Notes: generated from the letters alone by a model not told the origin. DNA of 64,000 nt from Streptomyces cathayae (GCF_029760955.1 NZ_CP121682.1:62001-126000), one strand, 5' to 3'. Positions 17,662 to 27,870 are shown, counted from the first letter of the stretch. Made by a program: numbers and translations.

Positions 17662-17850
17662 ATGCGTGTGCGCCCCACTGTGAGCAGGCTCCCTGCCGAG
17701 GACTTGTCACCTGGCACCACGGATCTGGAGCCGGTCGCCGAGGGGCTGAGCACCAGCGGGGTGCTGGTGCTCAGCGGGGCGGGCATCTCTACGGGGTCGG
17801 ACATCCCCGACTATCGGGGCGAGGGCGGGAGCCTGAACCGGTACTGTGGG
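17662..17850 (+). pseudogene. Sir2-type deacetylase, N-terminal fragment
   Basis: Starts MRVRPTVSRLPAEDLSPGTT and continues LEPVAEGLSTSGVLVLSGAG then ISTGSDIPDYRGEGGSLNRY. GAGIS and the IPD-YRG motif are the NAD-binding start of sirtuins. After about 60 residues the homology ends and, from 17913, the sequence belongs to another copy of the secreted repeat protein gene. The rest of the enzyme is lost. Confidence 0.7.
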
Positions 17851-17873
17851 TGCCGAATAATCATTCGGCCTGG

Positions 17874-18200
17874 TCAAGCAGTATGTCGGTACTCGCGGAG
17901 GGCTCCGCCGAGCAGGCTGCGGGAGCCCAGGCCGCTCACGACGGTGATGCAGTCGCCCGGGGCGGCCGAGTAGGAACGCTCGTTGATGTGGATCCGGCCT
18001 CCGAAGCCCCGGCCCTCGTCAGCTCGGCCTTCGTTGCCCCGGCCCTCGTTGCCCTGGCCGGAGTCGCCGCCCATGGGGGCTGAGGCAGGGGCGGCCTGGG
18101 TCGGCCCGTAGGCGGACGCCGAGGCATAGGTGATACCGGTGACGACCAGGCCGGCGGCAATCGCAACGGCCACGGTGACGATGGTGGGACGGGTATTCAT
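17874..18200 (-). CDS. Truncated relative of the secreted repeat protein (copy C)
   Basis: The ATG at 18200 gives the signal peptide MNTRPTIVTVAVAIAAGLVV, TGITYASASA, close to that of the 7.5-8.35 kb gene. The repeat array is reduced to GNEGRGNEGRADEGR. The folded module starts identically (GRIHINERSYSAAPGDCITV); 17913-18012 equals 7731-7830 base for base. After GLGSRS the reading leaves the family and ends LGGALREYRHTA. Only a third of the module remains, so the product is probably not functional, though it could be exported. Confidence 0.55.
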   Translation of the reverse strand: MNTRPTIVTVAVAIAAGLVVTGITYASASAYGPTQAAPASAPMGGDSGQGNEGRGNEGRADEGRGFGGRIHINERSYSAAPGDCITVVSGLGSRSLLGGALREYRHTA

Positions 18201-19395
18201 CACGCGCTTCCCCTGTCTCGGGGATCGGCCGGCCGGCCGACTCGTGATGAACGTACGGACCGGTTCTCATATCTGCCATATCGGGAGGTAAGGGGGAGTC
18301 AGTGGATTGACTCAGATCAGGTCACAGGGAGCGCTTGGATGCCGCGTCATGATGTGTTGACGGGTGATCAGGCAACTTTTTCCGCAGTGGACTTGACGCC
18401 TCGATACGCCGCTTGGGGGACTTTGCCGGTGCCTGCTCACCTCTGGCCGCAGCGTGTCGTTCATTGGCACATCGGGTCAAACCGGCACCCCCGTTGTGCT
18501 GGGTGGCGGGTGGGGCGCTCGAGTACGCGGGCGGACCCTTGATGTGACGTGTTGCCGCCCGGAGGGTGACGTTCCTGCAGAACGTCTCGATGAAGGCGAA
18601 GACCTGACGTTGGCCTCAGGCGGGCATCACTGTGCACCTGAGGCCGGCCGGCGGGTCCGTGCGAGCGTCCTGGAGACGTGTCCGCCGCCCGTAGCGGGCT
18701 CTGTTCATGGTGATGTGGGCGGCTCGTCCGGCGGACCGGAACCTGGGTCATCGGGCCGGAGGCCAGGTGTCATCGACCTCGCCTCCTGGGCGAGGTGGCC
18801 CGGCCGACACGGCGAATGCGACCCCGGCCGACGACGACCAGGCTGTACGGCTGCGCGAGGCCCACGAACACCACCTGCAAAGCACGGTCGCCTTTCGTCG
18901 GGATTCACGAGGCCAGTGATCACCGGCTGCCTCCGGAACCTACCGGCCATCGCTGTGCCTGGAGACGAACGAAGCCACCCGGCCACGCCGCCACCCGAGG
19001 CCAGCCCCCGAGCACCGCACCGAAATGCACCACCCGCTCCGCCGTCCAAGATCAGGTCACCGGCATCGCCGGACGGTCCACCACGGCCTGGCCCCCGGTC
19101 CGAAGCACAAGCCCACCACACCCCGGCGCGCCACCACCCCCACCGCGGGCCGCCCGGCCGGCAAGCAGCGGGCGCGTAGGGTCGCGCGCCGACTCGTCAC
19201 TGGGGCCGTGCAACTGCCGCCGCTCTGCGGCCGCCGGCGGCCGCAGAGCCGCCGTACACCTCACCGACGACTCTCGCGTGTTGCTCGTAGCACTTGAGGA
19301 TGACCCGGCACCCATAAGGAGACTGATTTCGCGGCTCATGCGGAACCTCCTCATGCCGTCGCCGTCTTGATCACCAAGGCGACCGGAGGAGAGTT
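18201..19395. other. Long intergenic region before the isoprenoid operon
   Basis: The part to 18785 mirrors 8360-8925. The rest is very GC-rich without a defensible gene. A 26-bp perfect palindrome lies at 19223-19248 (ctctgcggccgccggcggcc...), a strong hairpin. The next gene starts at 19399 with GGAGGAGAG in front, so its promoter should lie between the palindrome and 19385. Confidence 0.45.
19223..19248. terminator. 26-bp perfect palindrome (hairpin)
   Basis: ctctgcggccgcc followed directly by its inverse. It would form a very stable stem in RNA from either strand. No T-run follows, as is common for streptomycete terminators. Function inferred from structure only. Confidence 0.4.
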
Positions 19396-19398
19396 TTG

Positions 19399-20532
19399 AT
19401 GGCCAGTCAGGTAAGTGGGACGCAGCAGGTGAAGGCTTCCGCGCCGGAGTACCAAGGGGCGCTCGGGTCGCTGTCGGTGAACGCCTCCCTGCCCGAGGTG
19501 CTCGCCCGGGGCGTCGAGGAGCTGCGGGCGGCGGAGCAGGCCGGCGACCGGCGGGAGATGGCCCGCTGCGGGCTGGCCGTGGCGGAGGCGTACCGGAGAC
19601 TGGGGCGGATCGAGGAGGCCGACCGGGCGTGGAAGGCGAGCTACCGGGCAGCGCGTTCGGCCGGCCACGAGGGCGCCATGGCGTGGGCCCTGTGGAGCGG
19701 GGGCACGCTGGCCCGGCAGCGGGGGGCGTTCGCTCTGGCGTACCGGTTGCTGCGGCTGGCGGCCGAGACGGGCAAGCGGGGCGGTGACGTCGTCGTACGG
19801 GGCTATTCGCTGGCGGGGCTCGCCGAAACGGGGCGCATACAGGGGGACTACGAGGCTGTGGGGAGGCTGCACGAGCAGTTGCTGGCCGAGGCCCGCCGTC
19901 GCGGTGAGGCACGGCACACGGTGTGGGCGCTGGAGGGCATCGCGCAGATGCATCGCAACACCGGTTCCTATGACAAGGCGCTGGCGCTGTTCGAGGAGGC
20001 GGCCGAGACGGCGTTGCGTGCGGAAGACCGGCGCGGGTGGGCATGGGCGCTGCGGGGCATCGCTGATGTGGTGTCCGTGTGCGACGGAGAAGTGGAGCGT
20101 GCCCTGTCGCTGCTGTCGCAGGCGGAGGAGGCCTGCCGGGAGATGCAGTTGTCGAGCGCCCTCGCCTACAACCACAAGATGCGGGGCAACGTGCTGTACC
20201 GGGCTGGTCGTTACGCCGAGGCCCGGGAGCTGTACGCGCGGGCGCTGGAGGAGTTCCGTGAGATCGAGGAGCCGCGGGGGACGGCACTGTCGCGACTGGG
20301 GCTGGTCAAGGCACGCGCCCGGCTGGGCCGGGACACTGCGCGCAGTGCCGCCGAGCTGGCGGAGCTGCGCTCGGTGCTCGACCGCATCGGGCTGCGGCAC
20401 GCCCGGGAGATGGTGGAGAAGGCGGCGGCTGAACTGGGCCTGGGGCCGCTGCCGGACGAAGGCCGGAGGCCGGTGCTGCCGGCGGGCGGGGCGGAGGCGT
20501 TGCAGGCGGCCGACGTGGAGGGGCTGCGATGA
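19399..20532 (+). CDS. Tetratricopeptide-repeat protein
   Basis: Cytoplasmic helical-repeat protein of 377 residues. The ATG at 19399 follows GGAGGAGAG by six bases. From residue 35 onward it is made of TPR-like helix pairs (AYRRLGRIEEADRAWKASYR, GSYDKALALFEEAAETALRA, AGRYAEARELYARALEEFRE), about seven in all. There is no catalytic or DNA-binding motif. The stop overlaps the start of the polyprenyl diphosphate synthase (ATGA at 20529-20532), so the two are made together; a scaffold or partner role for isoprenoid synthesis is the natural inference. No signal peptide. Confidence 0.8.
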   Translation: MASQVSGTQQVKASAPEYQGALGSLSVNASLPEVLARGVEELRAAEQAGDRREMARCGLAVAEAYRRLGRIEEADRAWKASYRAARSAGHEGAMAWALWSGGTLARQRGAFALAYRLLRLAAETGKRGGDVVVRGYSLAGLAETGRIQGDYEAVGRLHEQLLAEARRRGEARHTVWALEGIAQMHRNTGSYDKALALFEEAAETALRAEDRRGWAWALRGIADVVSVCDGEVERALSLLSQAEEACREMQLSSALAYNHKMRGNVLYRAGRYAEARELYARALEEFREIEEPRGTALSRLGLVKARARLGRDTARSAAELAELRSVLDRIGLRHAREMVEKAAAELGLGPLPDEGRRPVLPAGGAEALQAADVEGLR

Positions 20533-21638
20533 GTTCCTCCTTGTCGTCGGTGTACTCCCCCTCCGGCTCGGTGGACGCTGCCGCGCCGGGAGTGTCGCAC
20601 GGTCACGGCGCTGCGGCGGACGGTGTCCTGAAGCGTTGTCGTGAGCTGGTGCGGCCGGCGCTGGTGGAGGCGGTGGGGCGGCTGCATCCCTGGACCGGTG
20701 AGATGGCGGCGTACGCGCTGGGCTGGAGCGATGCGGTCGGGACGCCGGATCCGGGCGGCTCCGAGGGCAAGGGTGTGCGGCAGGCGCTCGCCGTGCTGGG
20801 GGCCGAGGCGGTGGGAGCGGACGGCGGCGCGGCTGTCGCGGGAGCGGTGGCTGTGGAGCTGGTGCACACGTTCTCCCTGCTGCACGACGACATCATGGAC
20901 GGTGACCACCTGCGGCGGCAGCGCCCGGCGGTGTGGAAGGCATATGGGACGGGTCCGGCCGTCCTGGCCGGTGACGCGCTACTGGCTCTCGCCGTGCAGT
21001 ACCTGACCGAGACACCAGGGCCCTGGACGGGGGAAGCGGTCCGGCGGTTGGGGGAGACGCTCAACGCGCTCGTGCACGGGCAGGCGGAGGACCTGCGATT
21101 CGAGCGGCGTCCGTGGAGCGGGACCGGTGCGGTGGATCCTGGACAGTACCGGTCGATGGCGGAGGGCAAGACCGGGGCCTTGCTGGGGTGTGCGATCGCG
21201 CTCGGTGCGGTGCTGGGTGGTGCGCCTGCCGGGAGCGTGGCGGTGCTGGAGCAGGCTGGGCGGCATCTGGGCGTGGCCTTCCAGGCGGTGGACGACCTGC
21301 TGGGCATCTGGGGTGAGCCGGCGGTGACGGGCAAGCCCGTCCACGGCGACCTGCGGCTGCGCAAGAAGACCTACCCGATACTCGCGGCGCTGGCCGGGGA
21401 CGGACCGGCCGCGCGGGAACTGGCGGTACTGCTGGAGGCGCCCGGGTTGCTGGACGGCGCGGCTGCGGCGCATGCCGCCATGCTGGTGGAGGAGGCGGGC
21501 GGGCGGGCCGCGGCCCGCGAGGAGGCGCGCCGGCATCTGGACGCCGCGCGCCACGGTCTGCGCGGGGTGTCCCTCACGCGGGGCGCGGTCGAGGATCTGG
21601 ACGCGTTGTTCGTCTGCCTGCTCGACCGCAGTTGGTGA
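20529..21638 (+). CDS. Polyprenyl (GGPP-type) diphosphate synthase
   Basis: Chain-elongating trans-prenyltransferase of 369 residues. The first aspartate-rich motif is DDIMD (Asp120-Asp124) in HTFSLLHDDIMDGDHLRR; the second is VDDLLGIWGE (Asp255-Asp256), followed by GKPVHGDLRLRKKTYPILAA. Small residues rather than bulky aromatics precede the first motif, compatible with C20 or longer products. It uses IPP and an allylic starter with Mg. It is coupled to the TPR gene and followed, after 300 bp, by a YceI-type isoprenoid-binding protein. No terpene cyclase is adjacent. It is a second such enzyme besides CrtE 8 kb away. Confidence 0.87.
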   Translation: MSSSLSSVYSPSGSVDAAAPGVSHGHGAAADGVLKRCRELVRPALVEAVGRLHPWTGEMAAYALGWSDAVGTPDPGGSEGKGVRQALAVLGAEAVGADGGAAVAGAVAVELVHTFSLLHDDIMDGDHLRRQRPAVWKAYGTGPAVLAGDALLALAVQYLTETPGPWTGEAVRRLGETLNALVHGQAEDLRFERRPWSGTGAVDPGQYRSMAEGKTGALLGCAIALGAVLGGAPAGSVAVLEQAGRHLGVAFQAVDDLLGIWGEPAVTGKPVHGDLRLRKKTYPILAALAGDGPAARELAVLLEAPGLLDGAAAAHAAMLVEEAGGRAAAREEARRHLDAARHGLRGVSLTRGAVEDLDALFVCLLDRSW

Positions 21639-21951
21639 AGCGTGCGCCACTCGAAAAGCCGTCGCCACAGGTTCGGACTGCCTCACCGCCATCCGTCTCC
21701 TCCTCGACGACCAGCGTCAGCAGGCCTGAAAACACCATGGCTAAAAGGAAGTTGACGTTGTCCATGCCTCATGGACACAGACAGAGGCGTGGCGTCACCA
21801 TCGACTACGGAACGGAGCCGCTCGCTTGACGGATCCATGCAGACAGGTCGAAAAGGATCAGGGTAGCTGCCTATTGCATCCAAAGCCTCGGGGGTGATCG
21901 AATGTGCGTCCGGCGATCGGTGTTCTTGACGTTACGCAGAGGGTGTCGCAC
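21639..21951. other. Intergenic region, possible tiny gene
   Basis: A 30-codon frame at 21737-21829 (MAKRKLTLSMPHGHRQRRGV) could be a tiny basic peptide, but it has no ribosome-binding site and I do not list it as a gene. No other feature seen. Confidence 0.3.
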
Positions 21952-22830
21952 ATGATGGGCCGCTGGTTGGCAAGCCGAACGAAACCGCATCAGACGGGCC
22001 CTCTGGCAGCTGTGCGGACTCCCTCGAATGCCGGGGTGCTGAACTGCCGGGTCCTCAGCCCGGCCGGTGAGCCGGTGCCGAACGCCCGATGCGCGGTCAG
22101 CGACACCGCGGGACGCACCCTGGTCGAGGGCGGGACGGATCCCTTCGGATCGTTCGTGGCCACGGTTCCGGCGGGAGAGTACCGGCTCACGGTGTCTGCC
22201 GAGGGATACCTGCCGTACCGGGTGCCGTGCACGGCCACCGAGAATTCCCTCGCCTCGCTCGGCGATGTGACCCTGCAGGCGGCGCAGCCGCTGGAGTTGC
22301 CGGCGCCGGGCGACTGGGAGATCGATCTGGCGCACTCCTCGATCTCCTGCACCGCGCGGCACATCGGGGTGGCCCGGGTACACGGCCGGTTCAACTCCTT
22401 CGCGGGGGTGGTGCGGATCACCGACGACGCGGCGCAGACGGCGATGCACGTGGTGATCGACGCGGGGTCCATCGACACCAACGTGAGGATGCGCGACGAC
22501 CATCTGCGGTCGGCGGACTTCCTGGACGTGGCGCAGTTTCCGACCATCGAGTTCTACAGTGACCGGTTCGTGCCCCGGGGCGGCAACCGGTGGGACGTCA
22601 TCGGTGAACTGTGGCTGCGCGGGGTGGCGCGTACCGTCACGCTGGACATGGAATACCTCGGGCTCGGCGACGGCATGCAGGGCGAGGCCCGGGCGGTCTG
22701 CCGGGCCACTGCCGCACTGCACCGCGACGACTTCCAGGTGAGCTGGCAGACGATGCTGGCGCGGGGTATCGCCGCCGTCGGCCCCACCATCCGGGTCGAC
22801 ATCGACGTGCAGGTCGTACCGCAGAGCTGA
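21952..22830 (+). CDS. YceI-family protein with carboxypeptidase-regulatory-like domain
   Basis: Protein of 292 residues with two domains. Residues 25-115 (VLNCRVLSPAGEPVPNARCA, GEYRLTVSAEGYLPYRV) form a beta-sandwich of the carboxypeptidase regulatory type. Residues 120-292 are a YceI lipocalin-like barrel (WEIDLAHSSISCTARHIGVA, VHGRFNSFAG, LRSADFLDVAQFPTIEFYSD, RGIAAVGPTIRVDIDVQVV). Known YceI proteins bind a long polyisoprenoid in the barrel. The ATG at 21952 is used because CAGAGGG lies seven bases before it. Lack of a clear signal peptide suggests a cytoplasmic protein. Its position beside a polyprenyl synthase makes a lipid-carrier role attractive. Confidence 0.82.
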   Translation: MMGRWLASRTKPHQTGPLAAVRTPSNAGVLNCRVLSPAGEPVPNARCAVSDTAGRTLVEGGTDPFGSFVATVPAGEYRLTVSAEGYLPYRVPCTATENSLASLGDVTLQAAQPLELPAPGDWEIDLAHSSISCTARHIGVARVHGRFNSFAGVVRITDDAAQTAMHVVIDAGSIDTNVRMRDDHLRSADFLDVAQFPTIEFYSDRFVPRGGNRWDVIGELWLRGVARTVTLDMEYLGLGDGMQGEARAVCRATAALHRDDFQVSWQTMLARGIAAVGPTIRVDIDVQVVPQS

Positions 22831-23768
22831 CCGGCGGACCTGCCACCTCGCCCGCGCCCGCGCTGCAGGCGAACCGCCCCGGGTCTCGCACCGTTCCGTG
22901 CCCCGTCTCGGTCGGGCGGTCCGTGGGCGAGGTCTGGAGCGAGGCGACGGCCGTCTTGGGGCTCACCGCCCGACGAGGTCAGCGGGCGCACGGCTGAGGT
23001 CTTCGCGACCGGAGGCCAAACGCCCTGGGCGACAACGCCCCCGCACAGAGCCACGACGGCAGACGGTTCATCCACGTCCGCGACCGTCGACGGGGGCGGC
23101 CCCGGTCACCGACGTACGAGGCCGATCCGCTTTCCGGGACGGCCCGCACTCTCGGGAAGGCGCACACGGCCCTGAAAACGACCCTGAGACACCGCCCTGC
23201 CCGGTAGTGGACGATCATTGTTCTCGCAGGTCTTGACCAGCTGCCGGTGCGGGCCTGGCCTCACATCGCCGCTCATCCCGCTGCGGGAGAGCACCGGGTC
23301 AGCCGGACCCGGGCGCCGGAGGAGCAGCACCTCCCCGGAAACGCTCAGGCGTCCCTACCGCTCGGACAGGCACCTCTGAAAAACAAGTGCTCCTGCGCCT
23401 CGCCCATGGTGCAAGCCGCGAACTTCCGCGGCTAGGCTCTCAGACCCCATGACAGAGGGGAAGCTCCGCTCGGCAACGCGGACTTCTGCTCGTGCCCGAC
23501 TCCTGAGGACCTCTGATGGCTTTCTCGTTACCCCGCCGCCGGCCGCCCGTCGTCCGCCGGCATCCCGACTGAACTCCGGCTTTCCCACCGCGGCCCTGCT
23601 GGGCCCACACCCCCTGAAGGCGTGTTCGGCGTGCCCGGCATTCTCGTCGGCCGCCCCGCCACTCATGCCGGTTCTTTGTGCTCACTCGCTCCCCCCATAC
23701 GTGTGCGGCCGCCTCCCAGGACACGCCTGTCACGGCCCGCACGCACCAAAGATCCACGAGGTTCGCAC
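22831..23768. other. Long intergenic region, no gene seen
   Basis: About 940 bp without convincing coding sequence. Short open frames on both strands lack ribosome-binding sites and family features. It probably holds the promoter of the permease gene and decayed DNA. Confidence 0.4.
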
Positions 23769-25253
23769 ATGCACGACAGCAGCAAAGCCGCCCCGACCGC
23801 CGCCCCGGCGCCCGGGGCGGAGCCCGGACAACCCCTATCCCCCGCAGGCGATCAGCACCTCTCCCGGCAGTTGTCCAACCGGCACATCCAGCTGATCGCG
23901 ATCGGCGGCGCCATCGGTACCGGCCTGTTCATGGGCTCAGGCAAGACGATCTCACTGGCCGGCCCCTCCGTGATCTTCGTTTACATGATCATCGGCGCGA
24001 TGCTGTTCTTCGTGATGCGGGCGATGGGAGAGCTGCTGCTCTCCGACCTGCGCTACAAGTCCTTCGCCGACTTCGCCTCGGACCTCCTCGGACCGTGGGC
24101 CGGCTTCTTCACGGGCTGGACCTACTGGTTCTGCTGGATCGTCACCGGTGTCGCCGACGTCATCGCGATCGCCGGGTACGTGTCCTACTGGTGGGGAGGG
24201 CTCGCGCTGTGGATCCCGGCACTCGCGGCGGTCGTCCTGCTGATCGTCCTGAACCTGCCCACGGTGAAGGCGTTCGGTGAGACCGAGTTCTGGTTCGCAC
24301 TGATCAAGATCATCGCCATCGTGACACTGATCGTCGTCGGATTCGGCATGGTACTGGGCGGCTTCCAGGCACCCGGGGGCACCACCGCGAGCTTCTCCAA
24401 CCTCTGGAACGACGGCGGCTTCTTCCCCACCGGCCCCATGGGGTTCGTCGCGGGATTCCAGATCGCCACCTTCGCCTTCGTCGGCATCGAACTGGTCGGC
24501 ACCACTGCGGCGGAGACCAAGAACCCGGAACGGAACCTGCCCAAGGCGATCAACTCGATCCCGGTCCGCGTGATGCTGTTCTACGTGGTGGCCCTGATCG
24601 CGATCATCTCCGTCACGCCCTGGCGTCAGATCAGCGCGGACCGCAGCCCCTTCGTCGTGATGTTCACGCTGGCCGGCCTCGGCATCGCCGCCTCCGCGAT
24701 CAACTTCGTGGTGCTGACCTCTGCCGCCTCGTCCGCGAACTCGGGCATCTACTCCACCTCACGGATGGTCTACGGCCTGGCCCAGGAGGGCGACGCGCCG
24801 GCCCGGTTCGGCCGGCTCACCCCCAGGAAGGTGCCGGTCAACGCCCTGCTCCTGTCCGGTCTCTTCCTGCTCCCCGGTGTCGTCATGGTCACCATGGGCG
24901 ACTCGATCATCGAGGCCTTCACGCTGGTGACCACCATCTCGGCCCTGCTGTTCATGTTCGTCTGGTCGATCATCCTGATCTGCTACCTCGTGTACCGCAG
25001 GCGCCGTCCTCACCTGCACGAGGCCTCGACGTTCAAGATGCCCGGCGGCGTCGTCATGTGCTACGTCGTACTCGCCTTCTTCGCGTTCCTCGTCTGGGCA
25101 CTGACCCAGAAGGAGGACACCCTGCAGGCACTGCTGGTGACCCCGGTGTGGTTCGTCATCCTCGGCATCGCCTGGGCAGTGCTCCGCCACCGCCGCCGTC
25201 AGGCCGGGCAGCCGGCGTCCCCGGCAGGCTCCCCGGAACAGCCCCTGCACTGA
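23769..25253 (+). CDS. Amino-acid permease (APC superfamily, CycA-like)
   Basis: Inner-membrane amino-acid/proton symporter of 494 residues. The ATG at 23769 opens a Pro/Ala-rich cytoplasmic tail, then RQLSNRHIQLIAIGGAIGTG, the signature of the AAT family with the GAIGTGLF substrate loop. Twelve hydrophobic segments can be counted. Conserved points include ELLLSDLRYKSFADF, FVGIELVGTTAAETKNPER and SANSGIYSTSRMVYGLAQEG. The closest family type is the D-Ala/D-Ser/Gly transporter CycA or related aromatic permeases; the exact substrate cannot be read. The gene is monocistronic and ends before the strong hairpin at 25405-25448. Confidence 0.85.
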   Translation: MHDSSKAAPTAAPAPGAEPGQPLSPAGDQHLSRQLSNRHIQLIAIGGAIGTGLFMGSGKTISLAGPSVIFVYMIIGAMLFFVMRAMGELLLSDLRYKSFADFASDLLGPWAGFFTGWTYWFCWIVTGVADVIAIAGYVSYWWGGLALWIPALAAVVLLIVLNLPTVKAFGETEFWFALIKIIAIVTLIVVGFGMVLGGFQAPGGTTASFSNLWNDGGFFPTGPMGFVAGFQIATFAFVGIELVGTTAAETKNPERNLPKAINSIPVRVMLFYVVALIAIISVTPWRQISADRSPFVVMFTLAGLGIAASAINFVVLTSAASSANSGIYSTSRMVYGLAQEGDAPARFGRLTPRKVPVNALLLSGLFLLPGVVMVTMGDSIIEAFTLVTTISALLFMFVWSIILICYLVYRRRRPHLHEASTFKMPGGVVMCYVVLAFFAFLVWALTQKEDTLQALLVTPVWFVILGIAWAVLRHRRRQAGQPASPAGSPEQPLH

Positions 25254-25404
25254 GACGACCTCACCGCATGAGGGGCCCGCAGGCCCGCCACCCGAGGCGG
25301 AGCCGATCCGTCTCATCCGCCCGAACTGCCCGGCCTCTGGCTGCGTGGGGTGACGGGTTGTACCGGCCGGGGAGGGGCGCGGTCGTCGTGTGGTCGCGGG
25401 ACGG

Positions 25405-25448
25405 CGCCGCCGCCCTCCCGGAACCTCGGTTCCGGGAGGGCGGCGGCG
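25405..25448. terminator. 21-bp perfect stem hairpin
   Basis: cgccgccgccctcccggaacc (first 20 bases at 25405-25424) and its exact inverse at 25428-25448 with a two-base gap. It lies 150 bp after the permease stop and 137 bp before the reductase start. It should end the permease transcript. Confidence 0.7.
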
Positions 25449-25584
25449 TGTCCGGAGCCGGTGGTGCCCGTGTCGCCCAATATCTCTCACGGGATGCCGG
25501 ACGGTGGAATCCGTCGCTCAATGGATGAAGGGCTTCGCGCCGTCCGACGATGAACGAGTGTGCGGGGAAAGGCTGGGACACGGG

Positions 25585-26574
<990 letters not shown>

Positions 26575-26916
26575 CCGGGGCACGGCAGCATCTGCCAGGT
26601 TCTGCGTCTGGCGGCGGCGCGGCTCGTTCGCGCGGATCCGACTGATCCTCGCACACCGACGCGGACCGTCTCCTACGAGACGGTCACATCGCGCTCGGAC
26701 ATCTGCTCCTCGACTTCCCGGAGCGACAGCGGGAACCGGCCGCGACGGCTGTCACCCGTTCGGTCCCGTCCGCGCGCGGGTGCCGTCCCGGGACCGTCCG
26801 TGCGCTCCCCGGCCGGCCTCCGGCTCCACCGCCGCCGGCGACACCACGCCGTACACCTGTGCGCCATACTGTCCCAAAAGGCGCGAAACGTCCGGCGAGT
26901 TCATGGAGGCGGACCC
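26575..26916 (-). pseudogene. IS6-family transposase N-terminal fragment within intergenic DNA
   Basis: Reading leftwards from about 26755 the frame gives SRRGRFPLSLREVEEQMSER then DVTVS, stop, ETVR. This is the N-terminal helix region of IS6-type transposases (F-x-L-SLREVEE...GVxVSYETVR). The stop is TAG where relatives have TAC for Tyr, so one base change broke it. Only about 60 codons are left (26640-26760). The remaining DNA to 26916 contains the ribosome-binding site TGGAGGCGG of the next gene. Confidence 0.55.
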
Positions 26917-27870
26917 ATGCAGGACAACGCCGAGCACGACGAGGACCCCGTCGAGGAGCACGACCTGGACGACGGCGAACCCAGCGCCGAGGACGAGGTG
27001 GCCACGGCCCACGAAGACACCGACGTTCTCGGTGATGAGCCGGCCGGCAGGCGCGCGGCGGCCGGCGCGTCTCCTGACGTCTTCCTCGACGTTCCGGTGC
27101 TGAAGGTCGACGAGATCGACTTGGACGTGGAGGACCTACGGGCGCATGTCTCGCTGCAGGCCGAGGTGCTGGACCTGTTGAAGTTGAACGTGGGCGCCGC
27201 CGTCACGCTCGGCCGGGTGCACCTGGGTATCTCGGGTGTGGAGGCGCAAGCCCAGCTCAAGGTGCGTCTCGACAACGTCGTGACGATTGTCAACCGGGTG
27301 CTGACCACACTCGATCGCAACCCGGAGATCGTCCAGGAGTTGGCACGCGGGGTCGGTTCCGCCGTCCAGGACGTCGGCGGTGGCGCCCGCCGAGCCGTGG
27401 GTGAGCTGGGCACGGGCGCGGGACGGGCCGTCGAGGACGTCGGCCGGGGCGCCGGGTCCGCCGTACAGGACGTGGGACACGGCGCCGGTGGTGCGGTCGA
27501 CGACGTGGGACGCGGCGCCGGGAGGGCCGTGCAGGACGTCGGCGGTGGCGCCGGGAGGGCGATGGAGGGCGTCGGCGCCGGGGCGGGCCAGGCCGTCGGT
27601 GATGTCGGTGAGCATGCCGGGGAGGTGGCCGAGGCCGCGGGCGGCACCGCGCAGAAGGCCGCCGAGGACGTCACCGGGGCGGCAGGCGACACCGCAGGCC
27701 GGACGGGGCCGACCGGATCAAGCGCGTCACGCGGGCCCGCCGCCGGGGATCGGGACCGGACCGCCCGGAGCGAGAGCGGCACCCGCCCGCGCCGGGCCCG
27801 CGACGAGGACGGGAAGGAGGCACCTCGGCCCACCCGCCGCACCGCCCGGAAGCGGGACGAGCCGCCCTGA
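26917..27870 (+). CDS. Protein with nine 11-residue repeats, 317 aa
   Basis: Soluble hypothetical protein. The ATG at 26917 follows GGAGGCGG. Residues 1-50 are strongly acidic; residues 55-140 form a conserved helical block (DVFLDVPVLKVDEIDLDVED, SLQAEVLDLLKLNVGAAVTL, LDNVVTIVNRVLTTLDRNPE) that I have seen in other actinomycetes without a known role. From residue 145 to 243 nine tandem 11-mers follow, of type GAGRAVEDVGR (33-bp DNA repeats, 27349-27645). An Ala/Gly region and a basic tail (RRARDEDGKEAPRPTRRTAR) end it. The 11-mer pattern recalls LEA-type amphipathic helices, which protect membranes or proteins under stress. That parallel is inference. Confidence 0.7.
   Translation: MQDNAEHDEDPVEEHDLDDGEPSAEDEVATAHEDTDVLGDEPAGRRAAAGASPDVFLDVPVLKVDEIDLDVEDLRAHVSLQAEVLDLLKLNVGAAVTLGRVHLGISGVEAQAQLKVRLDNVVTIVNRVLTTLDRNPEIVQELARGVGSAVQDVGGGARRAVGELGTGAGRAVEDVGRGAGSAVQDVGHGAGGAVDDVGRGAGRAVQDVGGGAGRAMEGVGAGAGQAVGDVGEHAGEVAEAAGGTAQKAAEDVTGAAGDTAGRTGPTGSSASRGPAAGDRDRTARSESGTRPRRARDEDGKEAPRPTRRTARKRDEPP
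27349..27645. repeat. 33-bp tandem repeats, nine copies
   Basis: Coding repeats inside the preceding gene, each encoding 11 residues with Gly-Ala-Gly at the start and Val-Gly near the end. Copies differ by several bases, so they are older than the 42-bp array at 7.9 kb. Confidence 0.75.

Noticed and set aside
19223..19248. Perfect palindrome as a telomere or replication-origin element
   Set aside because: It is single, short and internal; streptomycete telomeres carry several spaced palindromes. Read as a hairpin/terminator instead.
19052..19339. A leftward 95-residue frame (MSREISLLMGAGSSSSATSN...) with a very good GAGGAGG ribosome site
   Set aside because: It would run into the palindrome and a long Arg/Gly/Pro stretch with no protein texture, and leaves only about 45 bp to the ribosome site of the divergent operon. 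Possible but not supported.
21737..21829. Tiny basic peptide gene after the polyprenyl synthase
   Set aside because: No ribosome-binding site and no related copy; cannot be told from chance.
22831..23768. Several 60-170-codon frames in the gap before the permease
   Set aside because: None has a ribosome-binding site, conserved motif or codon bias beyond what GC content gives.
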